64,000 bases of DNA from JBBQED01 sp038320345 (GCA_038320345.1 JBBQED010000001.1:1-64000); one strand, 5' to 3'. Shown: positions 37,120-45,679, counted from the stretch's first letter. Notes: a model not told the origin generated them from the sequence alone. Made by a program: numbers and translations.

Positions 37120-37444
37120 ATTTTATAATTTTCTAAAATTGATGTTGCAAAACTCCATATTCAATAGCAAATGCTAAACTGGAATATGGGTCAACAGCAA
37201 AAAGCAGGATATGAAATATCAAAAATGAACTTCGAATTGAAATCCATAAAATATTGTAAAATTGGCATCGACCTAGGAATCTTTGACCGGATTTAGGACT
37301 TTCTAACTCCTTGATTTCAGATACGTTGAAATCATCATACAATTCAACCCTTGTTTTACTCAATTCATTTCCGATTAGCCCAATTCGACCGTTTCTAGTT
37401 CTTTTAAAAAAACAGAGCACCTATATTTACATGCTCTTATTGAA
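37120..37444. promoter_or_regulatory. Divergent regulatory region between the protease operon and the LytS/LytTR genes
   Basis: 325 bases with no convincing gene; a 95-codon minus-strand frame at 37133-37420 has no supporting features. It holds the three direct repeats described separately, an inverted GAATTG word at 37234-37239, an inverted repeat GTTGAA/TTCAAC (37325-37348), and a weak -7 box TATATTTA (37422-37429) before the first kinase gene. No exact TAnnTTTG is seen for the leftward operon. Confidence 0.55.
37340..37389 (+). promoter_or_regulatory. Tandem direct repeats, candidate LytTR-regulator binding site
   Basis: Three near-identical 9-mers: CAATTCAAC (37340-37348), CAATTCATT (37361-37369) and CAATTCGAC (37381-37389). 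Starts are 21 and 20 bases apart, two helical turns. LytTR domains are known to bind 9-bp direct repeats with a 12-bp spacer, the same period. They lie just upstream of the weak promoter of a gene set that encodes a LytTR regulator. Confidence 0.5.
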
Positions 37445-38500
37445 ATGAAACAATTTCCAAAATTTACAAAGCAAGATCTGCTGATCATGGTTACCATACA
37501 ACCAATTTTGGTGTTGTTTGTAAATTTTATGCTTTTTGGATTGCAGTATTTTTTTAGCGCAAGGACATTTTTACTTTCTGGTCTTCTCGTTTTTATCGGC
37601 TATCTCATCGGATGGTTTACCTGTACTTGGATAGCGGTTACTGTTCGAAATAAATTTCCAAATAATAAGGAAATCGCTAAACGAATTTTTATCACAGTAT
37701 TTTTTATAGTACTTACGAATATGATCTTGAATACCATTATATTCTTGGGTTATGATTATTTTAACTTGTTCGGCTATGAACTAAATCACAGCAGACTTAT
37801 TATTCTTCTCTGTATTTTTATTTTTATCAATATCTCTATTACATTGCTCCATGAAGGTTTTGAAACCTTCGAAAAGTGGAAGTCGACTTTTAATGAAGCA
37901 GATAAGCTTAAAACTGCGTATGCAAAAAGTCAGCTGCTTAGTTTAAAGAGTCAGGTGAATCCACATTTTTTGTTTAACAGTTTGAACTCGCTCTCTAGCT
38001 TGATCAATGAAGATGAAGTAGCAGCAGAAAAATTCTTAATTGAACTAACTCGAGTATATCGTTACTTTTTAAGAGATAAAGAGGATCAGCTTGTTACTTT
38101 GAAAGAAGAGCTTCAGTTTATCCGTTCTTTCTTCTATCTTTTGAAAGTACGATACGGCTCTGGTATTGAATTAAGTATTAACACAACCCAAAAGGATGAA
38201 GAAAAATTTCTCCCTCCACTTACTTTACAGGTCATTTTTGAAGAAATTTTTACTCAAAATCGCATTCAAAGAGATACGCCGTTACGTATTTCAATTACCT
38301 CCTTAGGTGAAGATTGGATTCAGGTAGAAAATAATGTCCAGAAAAAAATCATGACACTTACTTCAAAAAGTGCGGGATTGGTTAATCTAGGTGACAAATT
38401 TAAATTACTAACGCAAAAGGAAATTATCATTGATGAAGATCTTCAGCATTGCATTTTCCAGCTTCCATTGATCAATAACCTTAAAACACTAAACGTATGA
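37445..38500 (+). CDS. LytS-type sensor histidine kinase with degenerate ATP site
   Basis: 351 residues with four predicted transmembrane helices in residues about 10-140. The His_kinase domain has the phospho-acceptor His174 in SQVNPHFLFNSLNSL, then EELQFIRSFFYLLKVRYG. The ATP-binding half is altered: where the family reads VENAxKHN this protein reads FEEIFTQN, with Glu267 in place of the Asn that coordinates magnesium-ATP. The glycine-containing loop (SAGLVNLGDKFKLL) is also weak. It may be unable to phosphorylate by itself, and could act as the acceptor half of a heterodimer with the next gene. Its stop codon overlaps the ATG of the second kinase (ATGA). Confidence 0.88.
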   Translation: MKQFPKFTKQDLLIMVTIQPILVLFVNFMLFGLQYFFSARTFLLSGLLVFIGYLIGWFTCTWIAVTVRNKFPNNKEIAKRIFITVFFIVLTNMILNTIIFLGYDYFNLFGYELNHSRLIILLCIFIFINISITLLHEGFETFEKWKSTFNEADKLKTAYAKSQLLSLKSQVNPHFLFNSLNSLSSLINEDEVAAEKFLIELTRVYRYFLRDKEDQLVTLKEELQFIRSFFYLLKVRYGSGIELSINTTQKDEEKFLPPLTLQVIFEEIFTQNRIQRDTPLRISITSLGEDWIQVENNVQKKIMTLTSKSAGLVNLGDKFKLLTQKEIIIDEDLQHCIFQLPLINNLKTLNV

Positions 38501-39525
38501 AACTTGCCAAACCAAATATGATGGAATGGATGAGTTTCTTAATACTCATGCCTCTAATAGGTGCCGCAATGTGCTTTAAATTATTCGGAACCGAATGGTA
38601 TATGCATACTCAAGCCTGGCATGGATACTTCTATATGCTTTGTATTGCGCTAGCGCCTTGGTATCTCGATGTTGTATCAGTACGTTTGATTCATAGCCAA
38701 TATCCTACTTATAATACTTCTGGTCGGAGAATAGCCGTGCTTTTCATAAAAATCTGCTTGATTGTTTTTATTTCCTGTCAAATGATCATCCATGGACTTG
38801 ATTATTGGAGGATTGGAGGATATTATCATAAGCCTGGAGATCTAGCATGGTGTTTCCTAATTGGTTTTTGTCTGACAAATATTGCTACCATAATATGGGA
38901 AGGAGACTTCATCGTGAAGCAATGGAAAGAAAGTCTTGCAGAACAAGAAAAATATGAACAACTAAATCTAATCATGGAATTTGAATCTCTGAAAAGTCAG
39001 GTGAACCCTCATTTTCTTTTCAATTGTTTGAATACACTTTCTGCATTAATTACCATGGATAAGCCTCAAGCAGAAAATTTTCTTAATGAATTAAGCAAAG
39101 TATATCGATACCTACTCAAAAACAATGAAACAGGTTTATCAAACGTAAAGAGTGAAGTTGAATTCATCCGATCGTATTTCAAATTATTAAAATCCCGCTT
39201 TGATGATGCCTTGTATTTTACTATCGAAATAGACCCAAATTTAGAAGAGTGTTTACTTCCATCGTTAAGTTTACAAATGCTAGTAGAGAACGCTGTAAAA
39301 CACAATGCGTTGTCAAAATCAAAACCATTAACAGTAATTATCAGTACCCAAAATAAACAACTCCAAATAACCAATAATATCCAGCCACTCATTAAACACG
39401 TCCCCTCTGGAAAATTTGGGCTAAAAAATATCAATTCTAAGTACGATATTTTGAAAATTCCGGGCTTTGAAGTTAAAAATGATAGTATTTATTTTACAGT
39501 TGAACTACCTTTAATATGCAACTAA
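38497..39525 (+). CDS. LytS-type sensor histidine kinase
   Basis: 342 residues with four predicted transmembrane helices (about 10-150). The kinase core is complete: His172 in SQVNPHFLFNCLNTL, FIRSYFKLLKSRF, the N-box LVENAVKHN with Asn265, and the glycine loop KFGLKNINSKYDIL. It is a paralogue of the preceding kinase and translationally coupled to it; its 3' end overlaps the upstream extension of the regulator frame. Known role of the family: membrane sensor that phosphorylates a LytTR response regulator. The ligand is not known. Confidence 0.93.
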   Translation: MKLAKPNMMEWMSFLILMPLIGAAMCFKLFGTEWYMHTQAWHGYFYMLCIALAPWYLDVVSVRLIHSQYPTYNTSGRRIAVLFIKICLIVFISCQMIIHGLDYWRIGGYYHKPGDLAWCFLIGFCLTNIATIIWEGDFIVKQWKESLAEQEKYEQLNLIMEFESLKSQVNPHFLFNCLNTLSALITMDKPQAENFLNELSKVYRYLLKNNETGLSNVKSEVEFIRSYFKLLKSRFDDALYFTIEIDPNLEECLLPSLSLQMLVENAVKHNALSKSKPLTVIISTQNKQLQITNNIQPLIKHVPSGKFGLKNINSKYDILKIPGFEVKNDSIYFTVELPLICN

Positions 39526-39572
39526 CTCATAATCCAACCAAAAGCAGATCTTTAAACTTTAAAACCAACACC

Positions 39573-40340
39573 ATGAAAATTTTTATTATCGAAGATGAAG
39601 AACTAGCAGTAAAAAAACTCCAGAAGACCATACAAAGTGTTGAAGAAAACATTGAGATTATCGGAACTGCTGATAGTATCAAATCTTCTGTAGAATGGCT
39701 ACAAAGCAATCCAGTGCCAGATCTCATCCTCATGGATATTGAATTACTGGACGGACAAAGCTTTGAGATTTTTAATAGAGTAGAAGTGAAAAGTCCAGTG
39801 ATTTTTACTACCTCCTATGATGAGTTTGCTTTGAAAGCATTTAAAGTAAATAGTATTGATTATCTCTTGAAACCTGTTCAGAAAGAAGATCTCAAATCTG
39901 CTCTTGATAAATATAAGAAGATCCATCAGCATAATGGTCCTCAACCTTTGAATATAGATAGTCTTTTAAAGGAACTGCAACAGCAACTTCAGCCTGTTGA
40001 ATACAGAAAGCGTTTTCTGGTGAAGCATGCCAATAAGATGGTATCCATCGAAACTGCAGATATCGCTTACTTCTATTCTGATAACGGACTTAATTTTTTT
40101 ATGTCTAAGGACAATAAGCGCTATATGCTCGATTATTTGATGGATGAAATTGAAAATATGTTGAACCCACAGGAATACTTTAGAGTGAGTCGTTCTTTAC
40201 TTGTTTCTATCCATTGCATCGACAAAATAGAAGATTATTTTGGAAATCGACTAGTTCTGAAAATTAAACCAGACTATGAAAAGGAAGCCATTGTAAGTAG
40301 AGAAAAAGTGAGTGAATTCAAAAAGTGGATGGGGAAATAG
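39573..40340 (+). CDS. LytTR-family response regulator
   Basis: 255 residues from the ATG at 39573 (MKIFIIEDEE, the standard receiver start). An in-frame ATG at 39516 would add 19 residues inside the preceding kinase gene. The receiver domain has the acidic pair at EDEE, the phospho-acceptor Asp55 (LILMDIELLDG), the Thr/Ser (FTTSYDE) and Lys100 (YLLKPV). The LytTR DNA-binding domain (about 150-253) has RFLVKHANKMVSIETADI, YFYSDNGLNFF, YFRVSRSLLVS and ending EFKKWMGK. Known role: transcription activator binding direct repeats. A strong terminator follows about 95 bases later. Confidence 0.95.
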   Translation: MKIFIIEDEELAVKKLQKTIQSVEENIEIIGTADSIKSSVEWLQSNPVPDLILMDIELLDGQSFEIFNRVEVKSPVIFTTSYDEFALKAFKVNSIDYLLKPVQKEDLKSALDKYKKIHQHNGPQPLNIDSLLKELQQQLQPVEYRKRFLVKHANKMVSIETADIAYFYSDNGLNFFMSKDNKRYMLDYLMDEIENMLNPQEYFRVSRSLLVSIHCIDKIEDYFGNRLVLKIKPDYEKEAIVSREKVSEFKKWMGK

Positions 40341-40433
40341 TGATCTTGGTTTTCAAAACTTTCTATTAGCTATTGCCACCACATCAAAATTAGTTGCCTA
40401 AATTTTTGTGACTTTAAAAGTAGTTTTTGTAAA

Positions 40434-40470
40434 CCCCCTGCATGTATTAAAATACATTCAGGGGGTTTTT
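40434..40470 (+). terminator. Strong terminator after the LytTR regulator
   Basis: CCCCCTG (40434-40440) pairs with CAGGGGG (40459-40465). After one mismatch ATGTATT pairs with AATACAT, then a T-run follows. It separates the two-component operon from the hemerythrin gene. Confidence 0.9.
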
Positions 40471-40561
40471 TCAATATCAAAATATCGAGTGCTTTTAGCA
40501 ATTCATTTGCTTTATACAACGCTTCGCATACATAACCGTAGGTCAATTTTAAAGACTATTA

Positions 40562-40569
40562 CACCTTTG
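40562..40569 (+). promoter_or_regulatory. Possible promoter of the hemerythrin gene
   Basis: CACCTTTG differs from TAnnTTTG in the first base only and lies 28 bases before the ATG at 40598. Weak support. Confidence 0.3.
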
Positions 40570-40597
40570 TACTATAAACTTAAAAAAATCAAAAACA

Positions 40598-41284
40598 ATG
40601 TCAAAAGAACGTTACAACCTCTACAATGAAATTCATAAAGCACTACGTGCTGATCTGTATGAAACTGCATTATTACTTCAGCAAACTGATTTTCACAATG
40701 AAAATAATGCTGATAAAGCGTTTCAAAAAATTAATGCGGTACTTGAACTCTTTGAAGGACATGCACATCATGAAGACAAACATGTGATGCCCTTGGTACA
40801 GGAATTAGATCCCATCACTTATGCCTCAATTGAAAGTGAACACGAAACCGACGAAGCTTTAACGAATCAGTTGGTAGATAAAATGGATGCTTACATGAAT
40901 GCTGCATCAGAAGAAATGCGAGTAGAATTAGGTCGTGAGATCATGTATCTCTTTATTGAATTCGGTGCATTTAATCTGAGTCATATGAATAAAGAAGAAC
41001 ACCTTGTTAATGAAATTCTTTGGAAGAATTATACCGATGAAGCGCTCCTGCAAATATCAAAAGCAATTCAAGATGATGTTCCTCCTGCGGAAATGGAGAA
41101 AATTTTAGTATTAATGATTAAAGGAATTAGTAATCTGGAAATCATCAAATTGTTAAGCGGGATTAAAGTTGCTGTCCCTGCTGAAGCGTTTGGTGGTATA
41201 ATGGAAATGACAGCTTCGTTGCTCTCGGAAGAAAGAATGAGAGTGGTGAAGGCAGGACTTCAAGAAGAAATAGTACTCTTTTAA
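40598..41284 (+). CDS. Hemerythrin-domain protein
   Basis: 228 residues, soluble, no signal peptide. Metal-ligand motifs of the HHE four-helix bundle are visible: EIHKALR near the N-terminus, HAHHEDKHV about residue 53, IESEHETD about 88, and NLSHMNKEEHLV about 126. Known family role: binds a di-iron centre for O2 or NO sensing, scavenging or repair; some are iron-sulfur repair proteins. It stands between a terminator and a region of gene decay. The first methionine (MSKERYNLYNE) fits the domain start. Confidence 0.85.
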   Translation: MSKERYNLYNEIHKALRADLYETALLLQQTDFHNENNADKAFQKINAVLELFEGHAHHEDKHVMPLVQELDPITYASIESEHETDEALTNQLVDKMDAYMNAASEEMRVELGREIMYLFIEFGAFNLSHMNKEEHLVNEILWKNYTDEALLQISKAIQDDVPPAEMEKILVLMIKGISNLEIIKLLSGIKVAVPAEAFGGIMEMTASLLSEERMRVVKAGLQEEIVLF

Positions 41285-41622
41285 ATCCAAAAAAATATTC
41301 CCAATTTTCTAATGAAATAATTATTTAAAATAGGTGTAATTGTATTAACATTTAGCAAAACCGTTGTATAAATCGAATTTACACTTCCACAACAAGGAGT
41401 ACTTACAGTTATAGACCTAAGTGGAAGCACAGTTATTCAACAACATTTTGATAAATTGATTAGATCAATACATATTTTATTGCCAGAAAATATTAAGTCT
41501 AGGATTTATCTATTGAAAATGAGTAGTGAAAATAAAATCTCGCAGCAAAAATTTATTGTTCAATAATTTGTTTAAATCAAACTCAGTTAACCAATATCCT
41601 TTTAAAGTTATATTTAATCTAT
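41285..41622. other. Intergenic region with decayed gene, 338 bp
   Basis: The only content is the remnant of a T9SS sorting domain at 41372-41566 (listed separately) surrounded by AT-rich sequence. No promoter of good quality was found before the cytochrome frame. Confidence 0.6.
41372..41566 (+). pseudogene. Remnant of a T9SS sorting-domain gene
   Basis: This 64-codon open stretch has no start and follows a TAA in the same frame (41369-41371). It reads IEFTLPQQGVLTVIDLSGST, then IYLLKMSS and ends QKFIVQ before TAA, closely matching the last two-thirds of a type-A sorting domain (compare the M43 protease end). The main domain and start are gone, so it is a fossil of a deleted T9SS substrate gene. 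Confidence 0.75.
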
Positions 41623-42231
41623 ATGCTTATGAAAAATAAAATTCTTATTCCTATTCTTGTTCCAGTTTTAATTTTTGTGATGTATTCTTGCAATCATGTT
41701 TCGGCAGAAAAAGAAGCTGCTCAGGAAATCAAAAAAGAAATCTCAAAAGATAGTTTGCTTAGCTATGGGAAATACTTGGTGAATACGATCGGATGTCGAG
41801 ATTGCCACTCTCCAAAACACTTCGGTCCTAATGGAGTCGAGATCATCACAGCATCCGATTTATCTGGCTAACCGAGCGATCGTACGATGCAAGAAATTGA
41901 TGTTGCTAATCTGAAAAAAGGATGGGTGCTTTTTAATCCTTACTTAACCTCAGCAGTGGGTCCTTGGGGTCAATCTTTCTCAGCAAATATCAGTAGTGAT
42001 GTAACAGGAATTGGTAGTTGGAGTGAGGAAAATTTCTTTAAGGCAATTCGCAAAGGAAAATATAAAGGTCTTGAAAACTCTCGTGATCTTTTACCTCCTA
42101 TGCCTTGGCAAAATTATCGTAATCTTTCTGATAATGATCTAAGGGCAATTTTTACCTATCTCCAAAGTACTTCTCCTGTACGCAATATTGTTCCTGAACC
42201 CGTTCAACCTGCGAATTTAGGAATGAAGTAG
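41623..42231 (+). pseudogene. Cytochrome c lipoprotein gene with one in-frame stop
   Basis: Two pieces lie in the same frame: 41623-41871 and 41872-42231. Between them is a single TAA at 41869-41871 (LSG, stop, PSDRTMQE). Cytochrome c homologues have a His or Tyr at this kind of position, so TAC/TAT to TAA is likely. The first piece has a signal sequence with a possible lipobox (FVMYSC) and the haem motif CRDCH (Cys58, Cys61, His62). The second has the region before the axial Met, LLPPMPWQNYRNLSDNDLRAI. The reading frame is otherwise undamaged, suggesting a recent mutation, a base-call error, or (less likely) read-through. The start could also be Met3. Confidence 0.8.
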
Positions 42232-42428
42232 ATGCATTTCTTCGTCTCATTCCGATGAAGAAAATTAAAGTATCAACGAGTAGATGGAAGTAGTTTAGTG
42301 GTGAGTGAAATCAGGTTTTAGAAGTGTATTTTATTGAAATGATAAGGGAATTAACTTGTTTTTTATCGAATTCCCTTATCTTTATTTATATTTCTAAAAA
42401 AATTTCCTGTAATTAAAATTATCTTCTA

Positions 42429-43082
42429 ATGCGCATTTCATTTAAACTGACTTCAAAATCACTATCAGCATTGATGCTTGTACTAGCATTGGTTTCCTGT
42501 AGTCATGTTATTCGGAAAAATATTCAAACTATCAAACCCGCTCCGGATCATTTCAAAGCAAGGTTTGAAACCTCCAAAGGAGATTTTGAAATAGAAGCAA
42601 CACGGGAATGGTCACCGAAAGCAGTGGATCGTTTATATGAACTGATCAAACATGGTTTTTATGATCATATTATTATCTATCGTGTGGTTCCTAATTACGT
42701 TGCTCAATTTGCACCAACAGATACTTCGATACTCAATGCTTGGACTCCCTTCAAAGTTCCAGATGAACCTGTTCTGAAAGCCAATACTATGGGAACAGTT
42801 GCATTTGCACGAGGAGGTATCGAAACCCGAGGCGCTGATTTATTCATCAACCTCAAAAATAATTCCCCTCGATTAGATACCCTCAATTATTCAGGAGTTA
42901 AGGGTTTCCCTGTGATTGCAGTAGTAACTAAAGGCATGGATGTGGTGAGCGCTTTCTATTCCGGTTATGGAGATGTGGTTCTCAAATCAATCGACTCATT
43001 AAAATCAGGTCAGAAAGCTTTTTTAAATTCTAATTTTCCACAGTTAGATTCTATTCGCAAGGCTTATATTATCATTCCTTGA
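42429..43082 (+). CDS. Cyclophilin-type peptidyl-prolyl isomerase lipoprotein
   Basis: 217 residues, lipobox ALVSC (lipid Cys about residue 24). The cyclophilin domain begins FKARFETSKGDFEIEATREW (about residue 43) and includes IYRVVPNYVAQF, the counterpart of the canonical FHRVIPxFMxQ with the catalytic Arg kept. GTVAFARGGIETRGADLFIN corresponds to the MANxGxNTNGSQFFI stretch. Known role: cis-trans prolyl isomerisation in the periplasm or at the outer membrane. A TATCTTTA box (42377-42384) with CTTG 18 bases upstream may be its promoter. Confidence 0.9.
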   Translation: MRISFKLTSKSLSALMLVLALVSCSHVIRKNIQTIKPAPDHFKARFETSKGDFEIEATREWSPKAVDRLYELIKHGFYDHIIIYRVVPNYVAQFAPTDTSILNAWTPFKVPDEPVLKANTMGTVAFARGGIETRGADLFINLKNNSPRLDTLNYSGVKGFPVIAVVTKGMDVVSAFYSGYGDVVLKSIDSLKSGQKAFLNSNFPQLDSIRKAYIIIP

Positions 43083-43190
43083 AATCCCTCTGCAAATTAA
43101 TCAACCGCATTACAAAATAAGTCAACAGTAAAAATTTTATACTGACCAGAATTAATTGTTCATCGTTGAATTAGTTTCTCAGTAAATAAA

Positions 43191-43224
43191 AAAGCGGTCC
43201 CCTCTGTGTCTAAGGAACCGCTTT
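43191..43224 (-). terminator. Terminator between the cyclophilin and T9SS-protein genes
   Basis: AAAGCGGT (43191-43198) pairs with ACCGCTTT (43217-43224). On the minus strand it is followed by a T-run, so it ends the leftward gene at 43265. It may also serve the cyclophilin gene. Confidence 0.75.
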
Positions 43225-43264
43225 CGAAAAGGGTGTCGAAAAATTAACGTAAATGCTTAGGGTT

Positions 43265-43957
43265 TTATTCTGTTTTAATAAATTTAAGCATGGTTTTTTT
43301 ATGCTGATAAGAAGTTACTTCGAGAAGATAGCAACCTGCAAGTAGTTCAGCGATTGAAATTCTTTGTTTTTCGCCTGCATACCATAATTCTTGGCGCACC
43401 AAACGGCCATTGGACTCAAGAATTCTTACTCCTTCAAGCTTTATTTCTTTGCTTTCCACTTCCAGATAATCATTTGCCGGATTCGGATAAAGTTTCAATC
43501 CTTTGATAAAGCTAACTTCCCCCACACCGATGCTTGGATTGGCATAGAAGTATACATTTTTAATAAGGGTATCCACTGTAATGGCTTGAGTACTATAGGG
43601 CCAAACAACAACTACATTGTTTCCCGTTCTGAAGAGTGCGGAGTCAAAAGTGAACCCTGGAGAGGGTACTAATTGAACCGTGTCGCCAGGTAATATGGTG
43701 ATCAAATTTTGATTGAAGTAGATGAATGCATAGTTAGTATCCACCTTCACAGCAATCTGAAGTGTCCCCTGATAAGGTGTATTCCCAGTATTCCTTACCA
43801 CTATTGGATCAGAATAGATCTGACCATTAAAGGCTGAATCAGGGAAATTAATCAGCGTATCTATATCCAGATGGATAATTGTTCCCTGTGCCCTTGCCTG
43901 TGTGGCTCCGAGGATCCCGCTTGCAATAAGAAGGACGAAGAATAGGATACGTTTCAT
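43265..43957 (-). CDS. Short secreted protein with T9SS sorting domain
   Basis: 230 residues. Signal peptide MKRILFFVLLIASGILGATQARAQ. The middle (about 30-150) is a beta-sandwich-like domain (VVRNTGNTPYQGTLQIAVKV, FIYFNQNLITILPGDTVQLV). The C-terminal type-A sorting domain spans about 150-230 (LKLYPNPANDYLEV, GRLVRQELWYAGEKQRIS, CYLLEV, KFIKTE). Exported by T9SS; function unknown. Its minus-strand promoter box is TAGCTTTG at 43985-43978. The gene is divergent from the helical-repeat protein at 44049. Confidence 0.88.
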   Translation of the reverse strand: MKRILFFVLLIASGILGATQARAQGTIIHLDIDTLINFPDSAFNGQIYSDPIVVRNTGNTPYQGTLQIAVKVDTNYAFIYFNQNLITILPGDTVQLVPSPGFTFDSALFRTGNNVVVVWPYSTQAITVDTLIKNVYFYANPSIGVGEVSFIKGLKLYPNPANDYLEVESKEIKLEGVRILESNGRLVRQELWYAGEKQRISIAELLAGCYLLEVTSYQHKKTMLKFIKTE

Positions 43958-43977
43958 TTTGGGGCTTTTGATGGAAA

Positions 43978-43985
43978 CAAAGCTA
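43978..43985 (-). promoter_or_regulatory. Promoter -7 box of the short T9SS protein
   Basis: On the minus strand TAGCTTTG is an exact TAnnTTTG match, 21 bases before the ATG at 43957. Confidence 0.55.
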
Positions 43986-44048
43986 AGTTGTAATAATTAA
44001 GTGAAAAAACCTAATTTTACACTTTCTTACGCCTCCAAACTCAAAAAA

Positions 44049-45509
44049 ATGGATCATCTGAGCGGTTTAATCAAAGGTCTTACGAAGGAGCAAGTTCGCT
44101 TTTATAAACTTTTTGCGGCCCGTACCGAACATACTCACGACCGTAAAGATATTCGTCTATTCGATATCATTCGTAAACAGGATGAGGATTACGACGAAGA
44201 AGCTCTGGTGGGTCAGCTTTATCCAAATGAAGGGAAAAATGCTTGGTACAGATTACGTAATCGACTACTTAGTGACATCAATAAATCACTAACAGCATTG
44301 CACTACGAAGACAATGATTTTATTCATGCTTGTCATATGTTGGCGTTATACCGATATTTTGCAGGAAGAAATCAGTTGCAATCTGCGCGCTATTATTTAC
44401 GCAGAGCTGAGCGTAATGCTACTGCCATTGAAAATTATGAATTACTCGATATCGTATATGGAGAATATATCCGTCACTCCCATGAAACGTTGAACATCAA
44501 TCCTGAAGTTTACATCGAAAAAAGAAAAAGTAACCGTGAACAACTAGAAGCTATTCGCGCTATCGATGATTTGCTAGCCGTAGTAACCTACCGACTGAAA
44601 ACAACTCAGAATTTTTCTGCCGACCAAAATCCTCTTTTAGATCTCTTGAAAAAAACGACGGATGATTTTATCAAGGATCGCGACTTAAAAAATAGCCCCG
44701 TTCTTCGTTTTCGGATCTACCAAGCCGTTAGTCAAGTTCTACTACAACGACATGAATATCGCTCTCTTGAACAGTATCTTTTACGGATCTACAAAGAGTT
44801 TGAAAGAGATAAACTCTTTAATAGAAATAACCATGATACTAAATTACAGATGCTCACCTATATGGTGAATACCCTTTTCAAAAATAACAAGCTCAAACAA
44901 AGTTTGCAATGGGCGGAACAACTCAAAACAAGTATGGAAGAATTTCATCATCTGCTGTATGATAAATATATTTTCTTCTATTATAATGCACTCGTTATAA
45001 ATTATTCGGTACTGGATCAAGAAAAAGCAATTGAAATTTTAGAAGACCTGAAAGATAATACCAAGATCAAATCAAATTCCTTTTATCATCTTTTCGTATA
45101 TCTTAATTTAGGTGTTCTACAGTTTGGAAAAAAACGGTACAAAGAAGCCATCCGGAATTTCAACAAATTAATTTTATTAGATGCATACAAGACTGCTGAT
45201 CGTTCCTTACGTTTTAAAATAGCCATTTGTGAGCTGATTACTCGTATGGAACTTGAATCTTTAGATGTCTTAGATTATAAATTAGCTCAGGTGAAGAAAG
45301 ACTATAAAGATCTTCTCTCAGACCCTAGCCATTACGCTGAAAAGGAGCTTTTAGACATTATTCGCATGATGAGCGATGGCGTTCCTATCAAAAAGAACCA
45401 GAAACTACAGGAAAAGATCAAGGTTTTTATCGATTGGATACGTAAGAACAAAGAAGAGGATTCGGTCATTATCGATTACGGAAACTGGTTAAGTGGCAAG
45501 CTTAGCTAA
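44049..45509 (+). CDS. Helical-repeat (TPR-like) protein, unknown function
   Basis: 486 residues from the ATG at 44049 (MDHLSGLIKGLTKEQVRFYK). A GTG at 44001 is in frame but would place the start next to the divergent promoter. No signal peptide. The sequence is almost all helical, with pairs of amphipathic helices like TPR repeats (for example ARYYLRRAERNATAIENYEL, SLQWAEQLKTSMEEFHHLLY, YKEAIRNFNKLILLDAYKTA). N- and C-termini are charged. Conserved in Bacteroidota as hypotheticals, from memory; possible scaffold or regulatory role, unproven. Confidence 0.75.
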   Translation: MDHLSGLIKGLTKEQVRFYKLFAARTEHTHDRKDIRLFDIIRKQDEDYDEEALVGQLYPNEGKNAWYRLRNRLLSDINKSLTALHYEDNDFIHACHMLALYRYFAGRNQLQSARYYLRRAERNATAIENYELLDIVYGEYIRHSHETLNINPEVYIEKRKSNREQLEAIRAIDDLLAVVTYRLKTTQNFSADQNPLLDLLKKTTDDFIKDRDLKNSPVLRFRIYQAVSQVLLQRHEYRSLEQYLLRIYKEFERDKLFNRNNHDTKLQMLTYMVNTLFKNNKLKQSLQWAEQLKTSMEEFHHLLYDKYIFFYYNALVINYSVLDQEKAIEILEDLKDNTKIKSNSFYHLFVYLNLGVLQFGKKRYKEAIRNFNKLILLDAYKTADRSLRFKIAICELITRMELESLDVLDYKLAQVKKDYKDLLSDPSHYAEKELLDIIRMMSDGVPIKKNQKLQEKIKVFIDWIRKNKEEDSVIIDYGNWLSGKLS

Positions 45510-45599
45510 GAAGAAAGCGACGTTTCTTTGAAGAAGAGTACGTCAGCTAAAAGCAATTATTTCTAAACTGGATGCGTAATTTTTTTAATATCTTGCCTA

Positions 45600-45628
45600 G
45601 TTGGAACTGAAACAAGCACCTACATTTG
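45600..45628 (+). promoter_or_regulatory. Promoter of the PKD-repeat protein
   Basis: TACATTTG (45621-45628) is an exact TAnnTTTG match, with GTTG (45600-45603) 17 bases upstream as a near -33 element. The start codon is 52 bases downstream. Confidence 0.6.
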
Positions 45629-45679
45629 TATCGTTGAATTACCTAGCCACTATTTCAATATCAAATTATTCTACTCCCC

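Noticed and set aside
37133..37420. 95-codon minus-strand frame in the divergent regulatory region
   Set aside because: No signal or domain, and it covers the direct-repeat operator candidate; regulatory use explains the region better.
40408..40629. 73-codon plus-strand frame before the hemerythrin gene
   Set aside because: It starts at GTG and reads straight through the strong terminator at 40434-40470.
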